The position numbers were made by a program, and so were the translations under genes. This document shows positions 1-12,689 of a stretch of DNA of 64,000 bases, in pieces; the stretch's first letter is position 1; the number at the start of each line of letters is the position of its first letter. The DNA is from Viscum album (taxonomy: Eukaryota > Streptophyta > Magnoliopsida > Santalales > Viscaceae): NCBI GenBank assembly GCA_963277665.1, contig OY728165.1, positions 1,755,626,772 to 1,755,690,771 on the forward strand. The letters are read 5' to 3'. The notes under the pieces were generated by a model. The model was not told the DNA's origin, did not search any database, and saw nothing but the letters and a program-made list of their open reading frames with translations.

Positions 1-616
1 CCCGTGAAAGTAAGAGAGGATAAAAAACAACCACATTTTCCAAAAAAAAATCAAATCAATTAAAAAATTGTGTACCATCTAGAGGAATAGTAACCACCAA
101 TTTAGAATTTCTTTTGGTTTAAAACACATAAAATTTTATTTAAAAAATTCATCAATTAAAAAAATTGATTTCAATTAAAAGTTATTGAAACCCAATTTAT
201 TAGATTCATCATCTTTTCTGAATTCATAGAATACCCAAAATAAGTCAAAAACGGAACAAGTATAGATGAGTGACTTGGATATATGGTTGGAAACTGTATG
301 TCAAACACTCCACCAAAATAATGATCCTTCTTGGACCATGCCCCTAGCTCCACATGGAATTCTAGTTCATGAGAGCTCATGGGGACTATTATCCCAACTC
401 CCCATGTAATATCTGAGTCACAAAATAATCCCTAGAGATAAAGGACACTAAAAAAACCATACTTTAGAAAAAAACCAATGCATCAGAATGAGATAGATGT
501 CATGACTCTTTTACCACACCTTCTCCTCGAGCCCATACAATCCTACTTTGTCTTCCTTGAAATCTGAAAATAAAAAAGGGGGCTTTGAAATGCATGTTCT
601 GATAAGAGATGATTTT
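1..616 (-). other. E1 internal 5' region (leader side), cut by window edge
   Basis: This AT-rich stretch lies on the internal side of the E1 primer binding site, so it should be the untranslated leader or gag start of an old minus-strand LTR element whose body continues off the left edge. The longest frame (positions 171-380, minus) is 69 residues and shows no Gag motif that I recognise. Assignment is by position only. Confidence 0.35.
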
Positions 617-627
617 ATCTGATACCA
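617..627 (-). promoter_or_regulatory. E1 primer binding site (tRNA-iMet type)
   Basis: The minus strand reads TGGTATCAGAT, ten of eleven bases identical to the initiator-Met primer site TGGTATCAGAG that is intact in E5 at 48,683. Three spacer bases separate it from the LTR edge, the same spacing as in E5 (GAG there, AAA on the sense strand here). This orients E1 on the minus strand and makes the LTR to its right the 5' LTR. Confidence 0.6.
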
Positions 628-630
628 TTT

Positions 631-3600
631 TTTCACAAAACAACCCCAGTCAACCATGAACCGATCCCCTGAGTCGATGCATAGAAATGGTCGATATGCG
701 TTCCTAATCGTCTAGGGATGGCAATATGTCCCATGGGAATTGAAATTGTACAAAATAGATCGATTTTTTACAATAAATAAATAATAAAATAACATTAAAA
801 AGAATCCAAAAAAACCAATTTATAAAAATTATACTGAACTAAAAATAATTTGTAAAATAAGGATAAAGTATAACAGATTGATACAACAAACATACCAAAC
901 ATGGGGACCAAACTATCTCCATGTGAACCCATTGTTTACTATCCAACATAAATATAAAAAATCACCCATCATGATTGAATTGAAGATGAACCCTACAGAA
1001 GGTCATAAAATAGAAGAGAACTATATGTGTCAGTATTAAAACTCGGTAGGCTAGCCCGATGATCTATTTCCAATTCACATTATTTAAAATAAATGAATCA
1101 ACAATTTCAGGTTTGAACTAATATATATAAAAGTTCTCATTTTATCAATTATACATAAAAAATGACGATCTCATATAACTTATTTATTTTAAACATCAAG
1201 TTCAATCATGTGGTGATACATTATAAATTTTCAATGGGAAATTGATAATTACATTTTTAACTTGAACAATGAGATTAAGACAATTTTATATATAAATGGT
1301 TTTCATAATCCATTTTAGAACTGCACATCACATTCCAATAAAACTCTACATTTGAAAATCACTAGAGTAGTTATATAAAAGGGAAATGGAAAATAATAAT
1401 ACAAGTATCTCAATCAACACTACATGAAACTAAAAGCTGAAAAAACATTAGTGAACCCAAGAGATCAACAACAATCTAGAATTTACTAATATATGTGACC
1501 ACATCCCCAGTATCATGCCACAAATAATGAAATCAAAACACCCAAATTCAAGACAGACTTTGGGGCTCTATCTCATAGAAATAAACCCAAATATATCAAC
1601 ATATTATGGTCCATTTGTCAGTACATCAATTACCTGTACAACAATCATTCTAAGGAAATTCTATTAATATGCAAGGTTCCCATGACTCATGTATAATGTT
1701 AGTGAGCCAACTGATTCCATCAAATTATCAAATCAAATATATATAAATATAATAAATAAACAACAACCAATATCACCCTAAGCTACTCAAAGGAACAGCC
1801 TCTTTCATTTAAACTATTATAGTACCTAGGAGACTCTCATCATTTTCCTCCAAAACTAATATTCACATCCAAGGAAATATAGTCATCCTGGGAGAGTTCA
1901 TAGAAAACCCATTTAAAAATTTCATAATGGTTCCCATTGATCCTCAAACAAACATAACTAAATGGAACTATGTAGAGAACAGGTTTAAAGACTCCAAAGA
2001 AATATAGAACACAATTTTGTATTGCATATAAATTTATTAAATCACTTTTGGTAATTCACACCACATTTTCAAACAAAAATAATTTTCATTAAAATTAAAA
2101 AATGGATAATCATTATCAACACATTCCAAATAATTTCCAAAATAAAAATTCACTCTTCTTCCCAATTCAAACAACATAAAAAATTTATTCATGAAACAGA
2201 AATCATTATTTAAAATGTTGTCCCACATTAACACAACCATACCATTTTTATAAAGATGATAAACACATTAAAAACCTGAGAAAAATTTCTTTATAAAAAA
2301 TCACTTTTAGAACAACATAAGGGGACCAAAAAATTGTATCATAAATTTCTTCTAAATTTATAATTTCAAAAACAAATTTTTTTCATATCCCAATTAACCT
2401 TCAAAATCCAACTGTGAAACTAACATCACATAATGGATGCAGAATTTAATAAAAAATAATCAATTTATCACTATCCATGATATAAAAATTAATAGTCTTT
2501 CCATATGTTTATATAAATTGATAATCCTTGTTTTAAATGTCATGACCTATGCATGGAGACTATAGGGGAAATTTTTCAAACACACAGTGTGCATACTTTA
2601 AAAAAACCACTATAGTTATCCCAAAGTAGGGCTTAAAAAATCATTTTCACGGCAATGGAAAAATATTTAAATGATCAAATACAAATAATTAATTATCATG
2701 GATGGAGAAAAATTAATGATACCAGATTAAACATAAATTAAAAAGGGAATATGTATGTGAGGCCTACAATAAAACAATAGAGAAATGAAAAATGAACATC
2801 CACGATCATTCCAAATCGGTTCTAAAACCTCAATTATACCAATAACGACCCTTAATCAATAATAACCCTAACCAAAATAATGGTAAAACTAGAATATATA
2901 TTGAAGCGTATACCAGAGGGGATTTCTATCCCAGAAAGAAGGTCGCTGGAAATGCAGTCTCTGGTACGGGATACACGCACTTGAAGGATGTCGTCAGAAG
3001 CCATTGGAGGTCAAGATCATTCTAGAAGCATGTGGCTCATAGGCATGGGTGTACTCCATAGAAGGGGGATACAACCAGAGGAGGTATCAACATAGGTGGT
3101 CTAACACTCACAAGGGTTGGCACTGGCAGGGCGAGGCATACTACTAGAGTGCACCATGGCTTGAGGATGTGGCGCCTAAGTGGTGGGAGGGAGGTTGTCG
3201 GTGTGTGTGCTTCACCAAGATGGAGGAGAGGGATGTTAGTAAAAGGTGGAGAGGGGTCACACCAGCCACTAAGGGCTACTCAGGGGAATGGTGCAGCTTA
3301 CAGGAGGTGGGTTGTGATCAGATTGCCTCACCAGAAATTGAGGTGGCTGCTAAAAATAGCATCAGCCGGATGGAGGTGGGTGCTCTGGTGGAGGAGGGCA
3401 CGCATGGGGTGGTGCGTCACTACACATGAAGGATAATGGAAGGGTATGGCTAGGGGGAAGATTTATTAGGAGAGAGAGAGAGATAGAGGATAGAGATAGG
3501 GGAAATAAAAACCCTAAAATATATAATGATAATTTAAAACAACCTACTAATAATAATTAGTATACCCAAAACTTAATTATTATTATCTGTAATAAGGATA

Positions 3601-4448
3601 ATAATAAAATTCATAATAAATTTAATAATTAATATCCACATAAATTATGATTTTACAATTATAAAAATAATAATAATTCAAAAGATGATATTGATAATAA
3701 AAATATTTGTTTAATTTTAATAATAATGATAACAATTATAAAAATAATTCATAACTACAAAAATAAATCATATTCATTTTAATTACACAATTTACTCATA
3801 ATAGTAATTGTTATAAAAACACATAATAATTATAATATGATTATTATAATAAATTTTAAATTTCATTTTTAGCATTAATTTATTTCTCATTAAATTTTTA
3901 TTTATTCTAAACATTGGGAACATCCCTTTGTTAACATGTCTTAAGAGACCATGTGTGAACCGTGAGTTAGCTTATTCCCACCCTAGAAGCTACCACATAG
4001 GTACAAAGGCTGACCGCGTAGTCTGTACTAACTATGTCGGTCCCATGTACCAGCCTAAATCCCACAAAAAACTCTCCATAATATTAATAACTATAAATAT
4101 AATAATAATAATAATAAAATGATAAAAATTATTAATAATATTACTATAATTTTTAATAATAATAATATAAAAAAATAATAAATAATATTCTTTATAACAT
4201 TTAATAATCATAATAATAAAATTAGTATTATTTCCTTACTCATTTAATTATTTTTTTATTTGAAGAATATAGGAAGGTCTCATGGTTTCCATACCGTGCT
4301 ATGCCCATGCATTAGATGCTTCCAAACCCAAAACACTCATTTTTTAACAGAAACTAAAAATTTTAACACTAGACTCAACCTGAATCCCAATAAAATTATT
4401 CAAAGACAAAAAAAAAATTAAAATAATGACAAGGGTTGGGGTGTAAAA
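631..4448 (-). repeat. E1 5' LTR, old and decayed (about 3.8 kb)
   Basis: The left edge (TTTCACAAAACAACCCC) aligns with the inverted end of the E5 LTR (TGTCACGACCCGACCC), with C-to-T and G-to-A changes. The right edge is placed where GGGTTGGGGTGT is followed by AAAA, a likely decayed ...TTACA terminus. It holds a GC-richer block at about 2,900-3,430 next to a CT-rich promoter, followed towards the U3 by AT-rich DNA with many TAA/ATT runs. The minor frames at 3,149-3,436 lie inside this block and I do not regard them as genes. No partner LTR is in the window, so the right boundary is soft. Confidence 0.5.
3468..3527 (-). promoter_or_regulatory. E1 LTR core promoter (TATA plus CT-rich start region)
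   Basis: Read on the minus strand, a TATATATTTTAGGG motif (about 3,527-3,514) is followed by a long CT-rich tract ending in repeated TC units (the GAGAGAGA run at 3,469-3,482 on the plus strand). E5 has the same order: TATAAATA, then a C tract, then repeated TTCTTCG. The distance from here to the LTR end is about 2.9 kb, as in E5. Confidence 0.45.
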
Positions 4449-6366
4449 GAGTTGAATTTGTAAAATTAAATTTTTAAAATTAAATTTTTATTTTTGATTC
4501 TATTTATTAATGTAAAAACACATGTGAATAATTTTACAATGTCAAATTGGTGAAAAAAGAGAATAATGAATAGAATATATATGGAAAACTACAGACAATG
4601 ATCATAGAATTTTATATTTGTGATCATATCAAAATCATTGTTGGAAACTTGAAAGTCTAATCAATTTTAAGAGACCTCATAAATTAAACATATTTTCCAA
4701 TTTTTATTTTTAATATTATTTATATTAATATATGATAATTATGATGTGTTAAATGGATATTGTAAATTATAAATGAAGATTTTCATTTTTCGATTACATA
4801 TTTCAGATAACTATTTTCATTGAATAAAATTTTTTCAATGATTGAATTTTAATGGTAAATTTTAAATAATTATAAAAATAATCAAAATAAATGAAAATTT
4901 TATTTATGTTTTAATATAAATTTTATTTATAATTGTGAAATTAAATTAATTGTACAAAATGATGAATGGTAATTATCAATCTAAGACATATTAATTATTT
5001 ATGATTATTTCATATGTTTGATGTTATATTAACTTGATATGTCATTATGCAAGAAATCTATATGGATTATTTATTTTGAATAAATATGGAATATTTAATA
5101 ATTCTAAATATTTAATATTGATCCCACAATGATGAAATAACTAGAAAAATAGTATAAGTGGTTATAAGGGTGGATTTTAGTCTTTAGATGGGTTCAGTAA
5201 AAAATTTCATGAGGGTTATTCCAAACACAATATAATTATAGAAATGTTGAATAAAACATAATGTAAAAGTTACAATGATTTACATAAGGGTTCTCTTATA
5301 TATTCTAGTGGTTGTACAATATTTTTATTTATATGGGTGAATTCTTTTAATGGGTTACATTGAGTGATTTGAAATTGACATGGTCTATGTCAATATAAGA
5401 TAAGGTTTTATAATATAAAGCATCGTCTATGTACCCTTGTTTTTATGGGATTTGTATATATATATGTTTAAATTTAAAATAATACAAAATCCATTGATAA
5501 TCTTTTATAGTGACTATATATTGAGGTTTTCATGTGGAATAATGTGGTGTATATTATTGATTGGTTGAAAGGGGTTTGTTTTGATTCATTTACATTGTTT
5601 TATGGTTCGGGAACTCTTGTACACCAATGATATGATCAATGTTACTAATGTGGAGGTGAGTTAATTTAGATCATGATGTGGTATACTATGGAGGGTGTAT
5701 AATTTTAATATTATATGATGTAATTTCTCCTTATGTTATTGATTTTATGGAATCTATGGAATGTGTAGAATATCTCTATGATATAGTACAATTGACATTA
5801 AACATTGTATTTGTGATGGATTAGTTTAGAGACAATTTGGAAAAAAGGGAATTTATTTTAATTTTTCTTAGGTATTTTGATACTGATACATGTTATTTAG
5901 TGGTGGTTTGGGATATTGGATGATAATAATTATGATCTAAAGGGTGTGGGTGGATAATATGATTCTTGATATAGAATTTTTTTAAATTTTTTGTCTATTG
6001 GAGATGATTCTTTTTGGGGATGTTAGGATCCTTTGGTTTTCAAACCTATAAATATAGATATATTACTTGATTGTGGATAATTTCCAAAATGATATAGGTT
6101 TGGAGGGAAAGCCGTAAAATGTGGGATCCTAGAAAGCCAGACTTAGTCTAGGTGTAGAAATATTCAAAAGAAAATAGATGTGGTTATTTTTTGACATCCC
6201 TATTGCTGGATAGATATAAAATGAACAAGAAATGATTTCACATTTTTAGTTCATGGAATGAAACATGGTTATGTTGATATTATGGTGATTTATCTCTTGG
6301 TATATAATTTTATGAATATATTACATTTTTTTTCTTTTTTGTTGGATTTTTCTTAGTTAGTAGATG
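4449..6366. other. Unassigned AT-rich DNA between E1 and E2
   Basis: About 1.9 kb with no reading frame of note and no repeat partner that I could find in the window. The plus strand is T/G-biased. A slightly GC-richer patch at 6,090-6,165 (around GGAGGGAAAGCC) may be a transposon scrap. I see nothing that supports a gene. Confidence 0.5.
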
Positions 6367-8774
6367 TGTAATGATCCCGACCCTAGTATCCCAGTGCTAG
6401 TGCCTTATTTAAAAATAATTGTATATATAAAATACATGATTCACAATTGAATGAAAATTTAGTATTTTTCAAATACATATTAAATATATTATATTTAAAT
6501 AGAAACATAAAAGGTAAAAAAATATATAATTTCAATTAGAAATAACCATAAACTCGGACATTATCCCTAGTAGTCATTCTAAATATACATCTTTACATTC
6601 TGGTGGAAAATAAAAACCATGAAATGGGTGAAATAAGAAGATATGTAATGATAAAAAAACATCATAACCTATCATAAATAACCATAAATGATAATTAATG
6701 GTGAATAAATAAATAAAATTGCATTAAAATATAACCATGAGCATAATTTCCCCTGAAATAAATGTTTGATAAATAATGAAATTTATATTATTACAGGAAA
6801 ACATAACATAACCATGGATATTATACATTTTAATAATGAAATGTTCAAAAAATTTTAAATATCATATGGATGTAATGCATATTGGAAAACCACAAAAACA
6901 TACATTCAAGGCTTCATCAAATACACCATAAAAATGGGTAAATACCCAATCTAGTTTGTCATTGGAGACTTACCTATTAATTGAGGGTCTATGTAGGGAC
7001 CCTACCATTATAATATAATTCAAATTAATTCCATATATGAAAGGAGTGAATGATAAAAAAATATATACATATAAAATTTATATAACATTCCCTATTCAAA
7101 TCAGAAACCCTTCAGATTAGTATGGTGTATGGTATCTTGATAGCACATCCACTATAAAACTAATAATAAACCATTTAATAGAATATGTTAGTTGATATCA
7201 TAAAGGATCAACCCCTATTAAAAATATAACTCTATATATCTTTTTATACAGATGAAAATACTCTGATAAAAACATTAAGGAAGTATTGATAGAAATATGC
7301 TTTTTATTTTATAAAGAAGAGTTAATTTGGAAATATAATTTTTATTTTTCATAAATCTTATTGTAAAAATAAAAAAGAACAAATATTATTTTGTTTGATA
7401 AAATTATTTATTTTAGAATAATAATTTTGTCTTAAAACAGATTATCAACGACACTTAATGATGGTTTATAAACAGGAATGTTTCCCTATGTCAGGCTTAC
7501 TTATAAAACATAATTTTGAAGGTGACATTAAAAAACACAATATTATACCATCAAAGAAAGAAACAATAATCTAGATATATGATTTTGAATCATGTAAAAA
7601 AATTTAAAATATGTATATAAATATATTTAGGAATTAATTTGGGGTAATGAGAGAGATAGCATAACTCGAATGAAAATTAGAGGTTTGGTAAGAAAATCAT
7701 ACCTTATATTCAAAAGTGAGTTTCTCTTGCACATAATGTCCTAGATAATTATACGTGATTCACTAATAATTAAATGTAATACTAATTTAACATTTAATTT
7801 TATTATTATTATTTTTGTTCATTTATGCTCCTCTTGATGAGTTACAAGATAAAATTTCATAGTGCAAGAGTGTTCCTTCCTTGGTTTTCTCAAAAAGTCT
7901 AATTTTGTATGCATATAAAAGATCATGTAAAATTAAAATTGTTTTCATGAATTGAATTTAATTGTAACTAAATATATCTATCAAAAATAAATGTTTATAT
8001 AATTAATTTCATTATCTATGGTGAGGATAAATATTTAGATAACATGTTTTTGATAATCATTTAGATTATTTTGGAGGGGTTTTGATAATCATAATCTGTT
8101 TTTCGTTCATTAATTAATATTATGCATATATACTGGTTCTAGATCTATATAAAGGATTTAATAAATATATAATAACAATTTTAACCTTAAAAATTGTTTT
8201 AGGAACATCATCGAAGGAGTAATTGAAAATTTAAAACACGTCTCCCATGAAACCGGTAAATCCGCACCTCCCAGATGATGTTTTAATTTTTCAAATTTAA
8301 GGAAAATCATAAGAGAGGTGATGGTGTATTATCCATTTACATAATATATATTTTTTATATAAATTTTACTAGATTTTTCCTATCACTTTGTATAGGGGAG
8401 TTGACGGATGGAAGAAAAGTAATAAAATTGAAATGAAAATAAAAGAAAAGAATGGGGATTTTTACCTCTGGAAGACTCCTCCTTGAGAAACATATTAAGG
8501 TGATTGGTTTTGGTATTTTTTTGTGGGAAAAAGCGTAGAAAGTTTCGGTATATTATTGGGATGGTTTTTGAGTAGAATTTTTATTAGTCTCAAATATTGG
8601 ATGGTATGAGGAGAATATGTAGTAAGGGGTGGTATTTATTATTGTGGAGAGGGGTGTTTTTTTGAATTTTATAATCATTAGTTTATTATTTTGGATCATA
8701 ACTATGAATATTTTTTTAATTATCAATCAAGATATTAAAATTATAATTTTATTTCTAGATTATTTTTTTACATT
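6367..8774 (-). repeat. E2 3' LTR, left portion (before E3 insertion)
   Basis: Aligns by eye with 38,287-40,570. Shared landmarks include CATAAACT..ATTATCCCTA (6,549 / 38,387), AAGGCTTC (6,910 / 38,742), the CTTGATGAGTTA block followed by TTCCTTGGTTTTC and CATATAAAAGATCAT (7,833 to 7,925 / 39,672 to 39,753), CTCCTCCTTGAG (8,476 / 40,305) and GGTGTTTTTTTGAAT (8,652 / 40,482). Divergence is high, with many small indels, so the element is old. Confidence 0.75.
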
Positions 8775-11261
8775 ATCGATACATCATACAGAACTATTTC
8801 GAAGTTCCTTGAAAAGTATGTTCTAGTTTTATGAATCACTATATCCAGGCAGTTTCCAATAGATTTATTCCCGTAATGAGAAATATCCAAAAATTCATTA
8901 TCCAAAGGTGAACATCTTTCCAAAGGTAGGAATTTATTATTATTGAACATTACAATACTTAGGAATGTGCATTGGTCAAGAGTATGTGAGGTTGGACTCA
9001 TCATAAGTATTTATGGAGAATTATTGTCTTCTCCGGGACTCTCTTTAGAAATTTAAGATATTTTCATGAATCCTTATTAATTCACCAATTATAAAATATG
9101 ATTCTATGATATTTTTCAATCACTTATTAACATGTGTAAATTTTAGAATCATCATTATGTATTTAGGGTTCCTCATTAATAGAGATATCATTATGTATTC
9201 AAGGTTCTACATCAATGGTGTCCTCATATATACTATTTGATGATTCTTTTAATCATCATTATTATGATACTAGTATATTTATGTCGCTAAGAGAGGAACT
9301 TTTTAATTTATTATCATCTGGGTAGATGTTGGTTTTTTTTAAAATTGGGATTGTACCAATGAAATGGGTTACCTACGTATCATTTTGAAAGGAATCATAA
9401 CAATATTAGATAGGCACAACTTAATAGGACACATCATTCCTTTTCAGTTTAGGTGGTAAGGACCTTACTGTAGAATTTAATGTCATGTGGTATGGAAATA
9501 GAAGAGAAAGGTGCTTAGTAAGATTTTGGTGTTGGACTTATGCTGAAATAACCAAATTAACTAGGAAAGGATTTGGGTTTCCAAGTTAGATTAGACTTTG
9601 TTGGGAATATGACCCAAGAGAACATGGTTGATTTTAGATATCAGCGTTGAACCCTAGGGAGGGTTCCTACATATCTCATGTGAATGGTAATCAATCCCAC
9701 ATAGTTTTATAAGTCTAATAGGATAGTATAATCCTTTGAAAGAGATGATATTGGGCTTACATCATAAAAAATATTAATTGATTACTTGGGAGTTTTAATT
9801 TGTGGTTTATTCATAAAGAGAATTCCTAGATTAAGGTAATTATAGTTAGATTCCTTATGAGGATATCCAGTGAGCTCGGGCACTAATAGGGCTTCCAATG
9901 TACCCTAGTTTTAAAAGGAATCGGAGTTCTTGAAGTTCCATCTTATGAGTGATTGTGCACATTTTTTAATCATCACGAATCAATAATCCTATGTGGGTCA
10001 TGGTTGGTGTGAGAAATAAGAGGACATGTAACATTCAACAATGGGACAAAACCTTTTATTCCTTCACTGGTGGAGGAGGGAGATCCTATGATGTCTAGGA
10101 GGGATGAGGTCGAGGAGACCCAGGAAGAGGAAAAAGCGATCAGTTGTCCCTCTATTATGTTTTCATTGGTCAAGGGTCCAAATGAAAGGAAGAAGGGATG
10201 AAGTTTAGGGGCTATCACTAAGATAGATTCCCTAAAATGGATCCTATTAGGGAAGGGAGACTTTTCCTTTTCTTGTATGGAAATGAATGTTGTAACTTTA
10301 CCTTCCCTGTAAGAGATTTGAGGTTCTGATTCATTGAATCTAAATGTGGAGGACAGACCCCAAACCCTAATCCTACAAACCGAGAACATCCCAACACTAT
10401 TCCTGGGTGAAAGGTCCATGTGACTATGGATATACAAACCCGTATTCACTCTATTAATCCTAACCCCATTGTGAAACAAATGTGGGAAACCTCTTATTGA
10501 GGAAATACAAACCCAAATAGTAGACACACTGATGTGTCTTTACTAAAGTTTTGATAAATCGTGAGGTTTTGGTGGATGCTCCAACATAGTACCTTTTAGA
10601 TGAGGGATCCTTGGAAGGAGGTACCCTACCATTAATGGAATTAGAGAGAGAACATAATTTTTTATTTAGGCTTTATATCTTTCTCTTCCGCGTTGGAACC
10701 TCGTGCGAGTGTGCCACACAGGTATCCCGTGTTGCTGCGCTACACAGTTGTACTACGTATGTATGTCGCGCAGGTGCGACCCGCAAGTTCGTATGATGAA
10801 TGAAGAATATATTTCAAATTGGGTAACTAAAAATATGTAAAATATGTTAAATACTTTCATACCATGCAAATATCATTTACTTATCTCTTCTCTCGTACTC
10901 TAGAGAGAAACCTGGGACAATATGTGGGATATGGGAAAAACAGCTATGCAATGGGAGCATTAGGGAGTAATCCAACCTTTACAGTCCTTGAAATGAGGAG
11001 CCCAAGGGTCCTATTATATGTAATGTATGGGGATTGGTTGAGGGTATGGTGTCTGTGCATGTCCTCCATGTAGATCTATCGTGTAGGGGTACAGAAATTA
11101 TGATGTCATGTTGGTATGTCGCATAGGTCAGTCACGCAGGTCCGTCACACAAACCTTTGGAGGGTTTGTCATTATTTTGAATTCTTTGAACGTTTACTTG
11201 GTATTGTGAAATATCTGGGGCTATATTCATAGTATTTTGGTATTCACATGTTGTGTCAACA
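8775..11261 (-). repeat. E3 3' LTR (about 2.49 kb)
   Basis: Direct repeat of 29,970-32,481. Landmarks shared by both are TATGAATCACTA (8,830 / 30,023), AACATTACAATACTTAGGAA (8,944 / 30,139), CACATCATTCC/CACATCAAACC (9,431 / 30,622), GGACAAGGGTCCAAATGAAAGGAAGAAG (10,172 / 31,362), CAAACCCTAATCCT (10,360 / 31,551) and AAATATCTGGGGCTAT (11,209 / 32,428). The right edge ends in GTGTCAACA; its minus reading TGTTGACAC is a standard Tat-type LTR start. The 184-residue minus frame at 9,973-10,527 is an LTR shadow: its aligned partner at 31,525-31,719 is broken. Confidence 0.75.
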
Positions 11262-11272
11262 ATTTCCCCCCA
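11262..11272 (-). other. E3 polypurine tract
   Basis: ATTTCCCCCCC on the plus strand, i.e. GGGGGGGAAAT in the sense direction, directly before the LTR start TGTTGACAC. This is the second-strand primer position, and it places the 3' LTR on the left, so E3 runs on the minus strand. Confidence 0.65.
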
Positions 11273-12689
11273 GGATTGGATCTGATTAGAAAGAGGGTCG
11301 AGTCCTGTGGTAAAATAACGGGGAAAAGGATATGGGATAATTGTTGGATAGTTCAGGTTTACCATGGATCTACTTGGTGAAGGTATGTATCATTGTGATA
11401 TTGTGCGGGTTCATGACCTTCTATAAATATGTTAGGTCCTTTGTGATTTTCTTCATCCGTACCTCCAAATTTTCCACCCCCGTTGCATAGATCTTTCATT
11501 TTTCCTGAACATGTTGTGAACTCGCATAGTCTCCATGATATTTTTCCAAGGTGAAACTACCTGGAAGATGGATCTACAAGGAAGGAATATATCAATGTAA
11601 TTGCGCGAGGATCCTTTTCCAAGGAACAACTCGACGAGCCTCATCGGAGGACCAACACAAATAGCTTCCTTTACAAAAAAATGATTTCCTTTTCCATTAA
11701 GTTGATATTTAATAAAAATCAATTCATAATGGGGGAGGTTTGGTAATTGAATTTCCTGAAAATTTCTTATTTTATAACCTCTCTTGAAGAAGTTAAGGAT
11801 CATCAAAGTTAAATGATGAAGATCAACAGACTAGACTATTATGACATTGTTGAATGTAACCTTCCTGGTGTATTGAAGGGGTAAATTCTGTATCAATGTG
11901 AATATTCAAAAAGTACATATTTACCCCTGTATGGGTATGGGGTTTTAAAATATTCCCATGTTCCATATGTTAGGAATTACATTCCAAAGATTTTTTTCTA
12001 TCAATAATTCAAGTGGAACTGGCTGAATATTAGTGTTATGGGGGTTCCAATACAAGAAGGAACAATCCCTATTGGTTGTATCATGCAACACAGTGGTTGT
12101 AGTCCTGATATAATGGATCATGTTGTTGAGACAAGGCCACAAATCTAGGATTTTCCTTTTTGGGGTTCCCAAACAGAACAATCTAATAGCTTAAAGGAAG
12201 ACTGAGATCATTGTTCTGGAGGTGGTGTAAAATCTAAATGGATTTGGGCATTTTGGTGTGCCAGACTTATGCAGAATTAATGAATGAGTTTTCAGATATT
12301 TATATTTTTGAAGCTGTATGGATGGGAAAATGTTAGTTTTACAAAAAAATCATTCATATACTGTTGAGTAGATAGAGTCTGCAGACGAATTATTTCTATT
12401 TCACGCATAGTGAATTAGGAATTAGTTTTTGAAATATCTACCAAATATCTAGGGTTCCCATTCTTGGGGATATTCATGAAGAGTTTATTCCTAAGACTAC
12501 CATGTGGGGTAATGTTACCAAAAGAAATCTGTTGGCTCTTGAACTATTCCAAATAAAAATAAACATTCCCAATGAAAAGAAATATATTCATAAAAGGGTG
12601 TTGATAGAAGCCTTTTTTTAACACAAAAAAATGAAAAAGTTCCCACCTATGGACGTCCTACTATTTGTCCTTCAAAAGATAACTAGGGT

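Noticed and set aside
3149..3436. Two overlapping plus-strand frames of 95 and 86 residues
   Set aside because: They lie in the GC-richer block of the E1 LTR, antisense to the element, with no motif. The open frames reflect composition.
2861..3520. Telomere-like AACCCTAA / AAACCCTAAA words
   Set aside because: Single short words in AT-rich DNA, not a tandem TTTAGGG array.
9973..10527. 184-residue minus-strand frame
   Set aside because: It is inside the E3 3' LTR. The aligned part of the other LTR (31,525-31,719) is broken, and LTRs of this class do not encode proteins.
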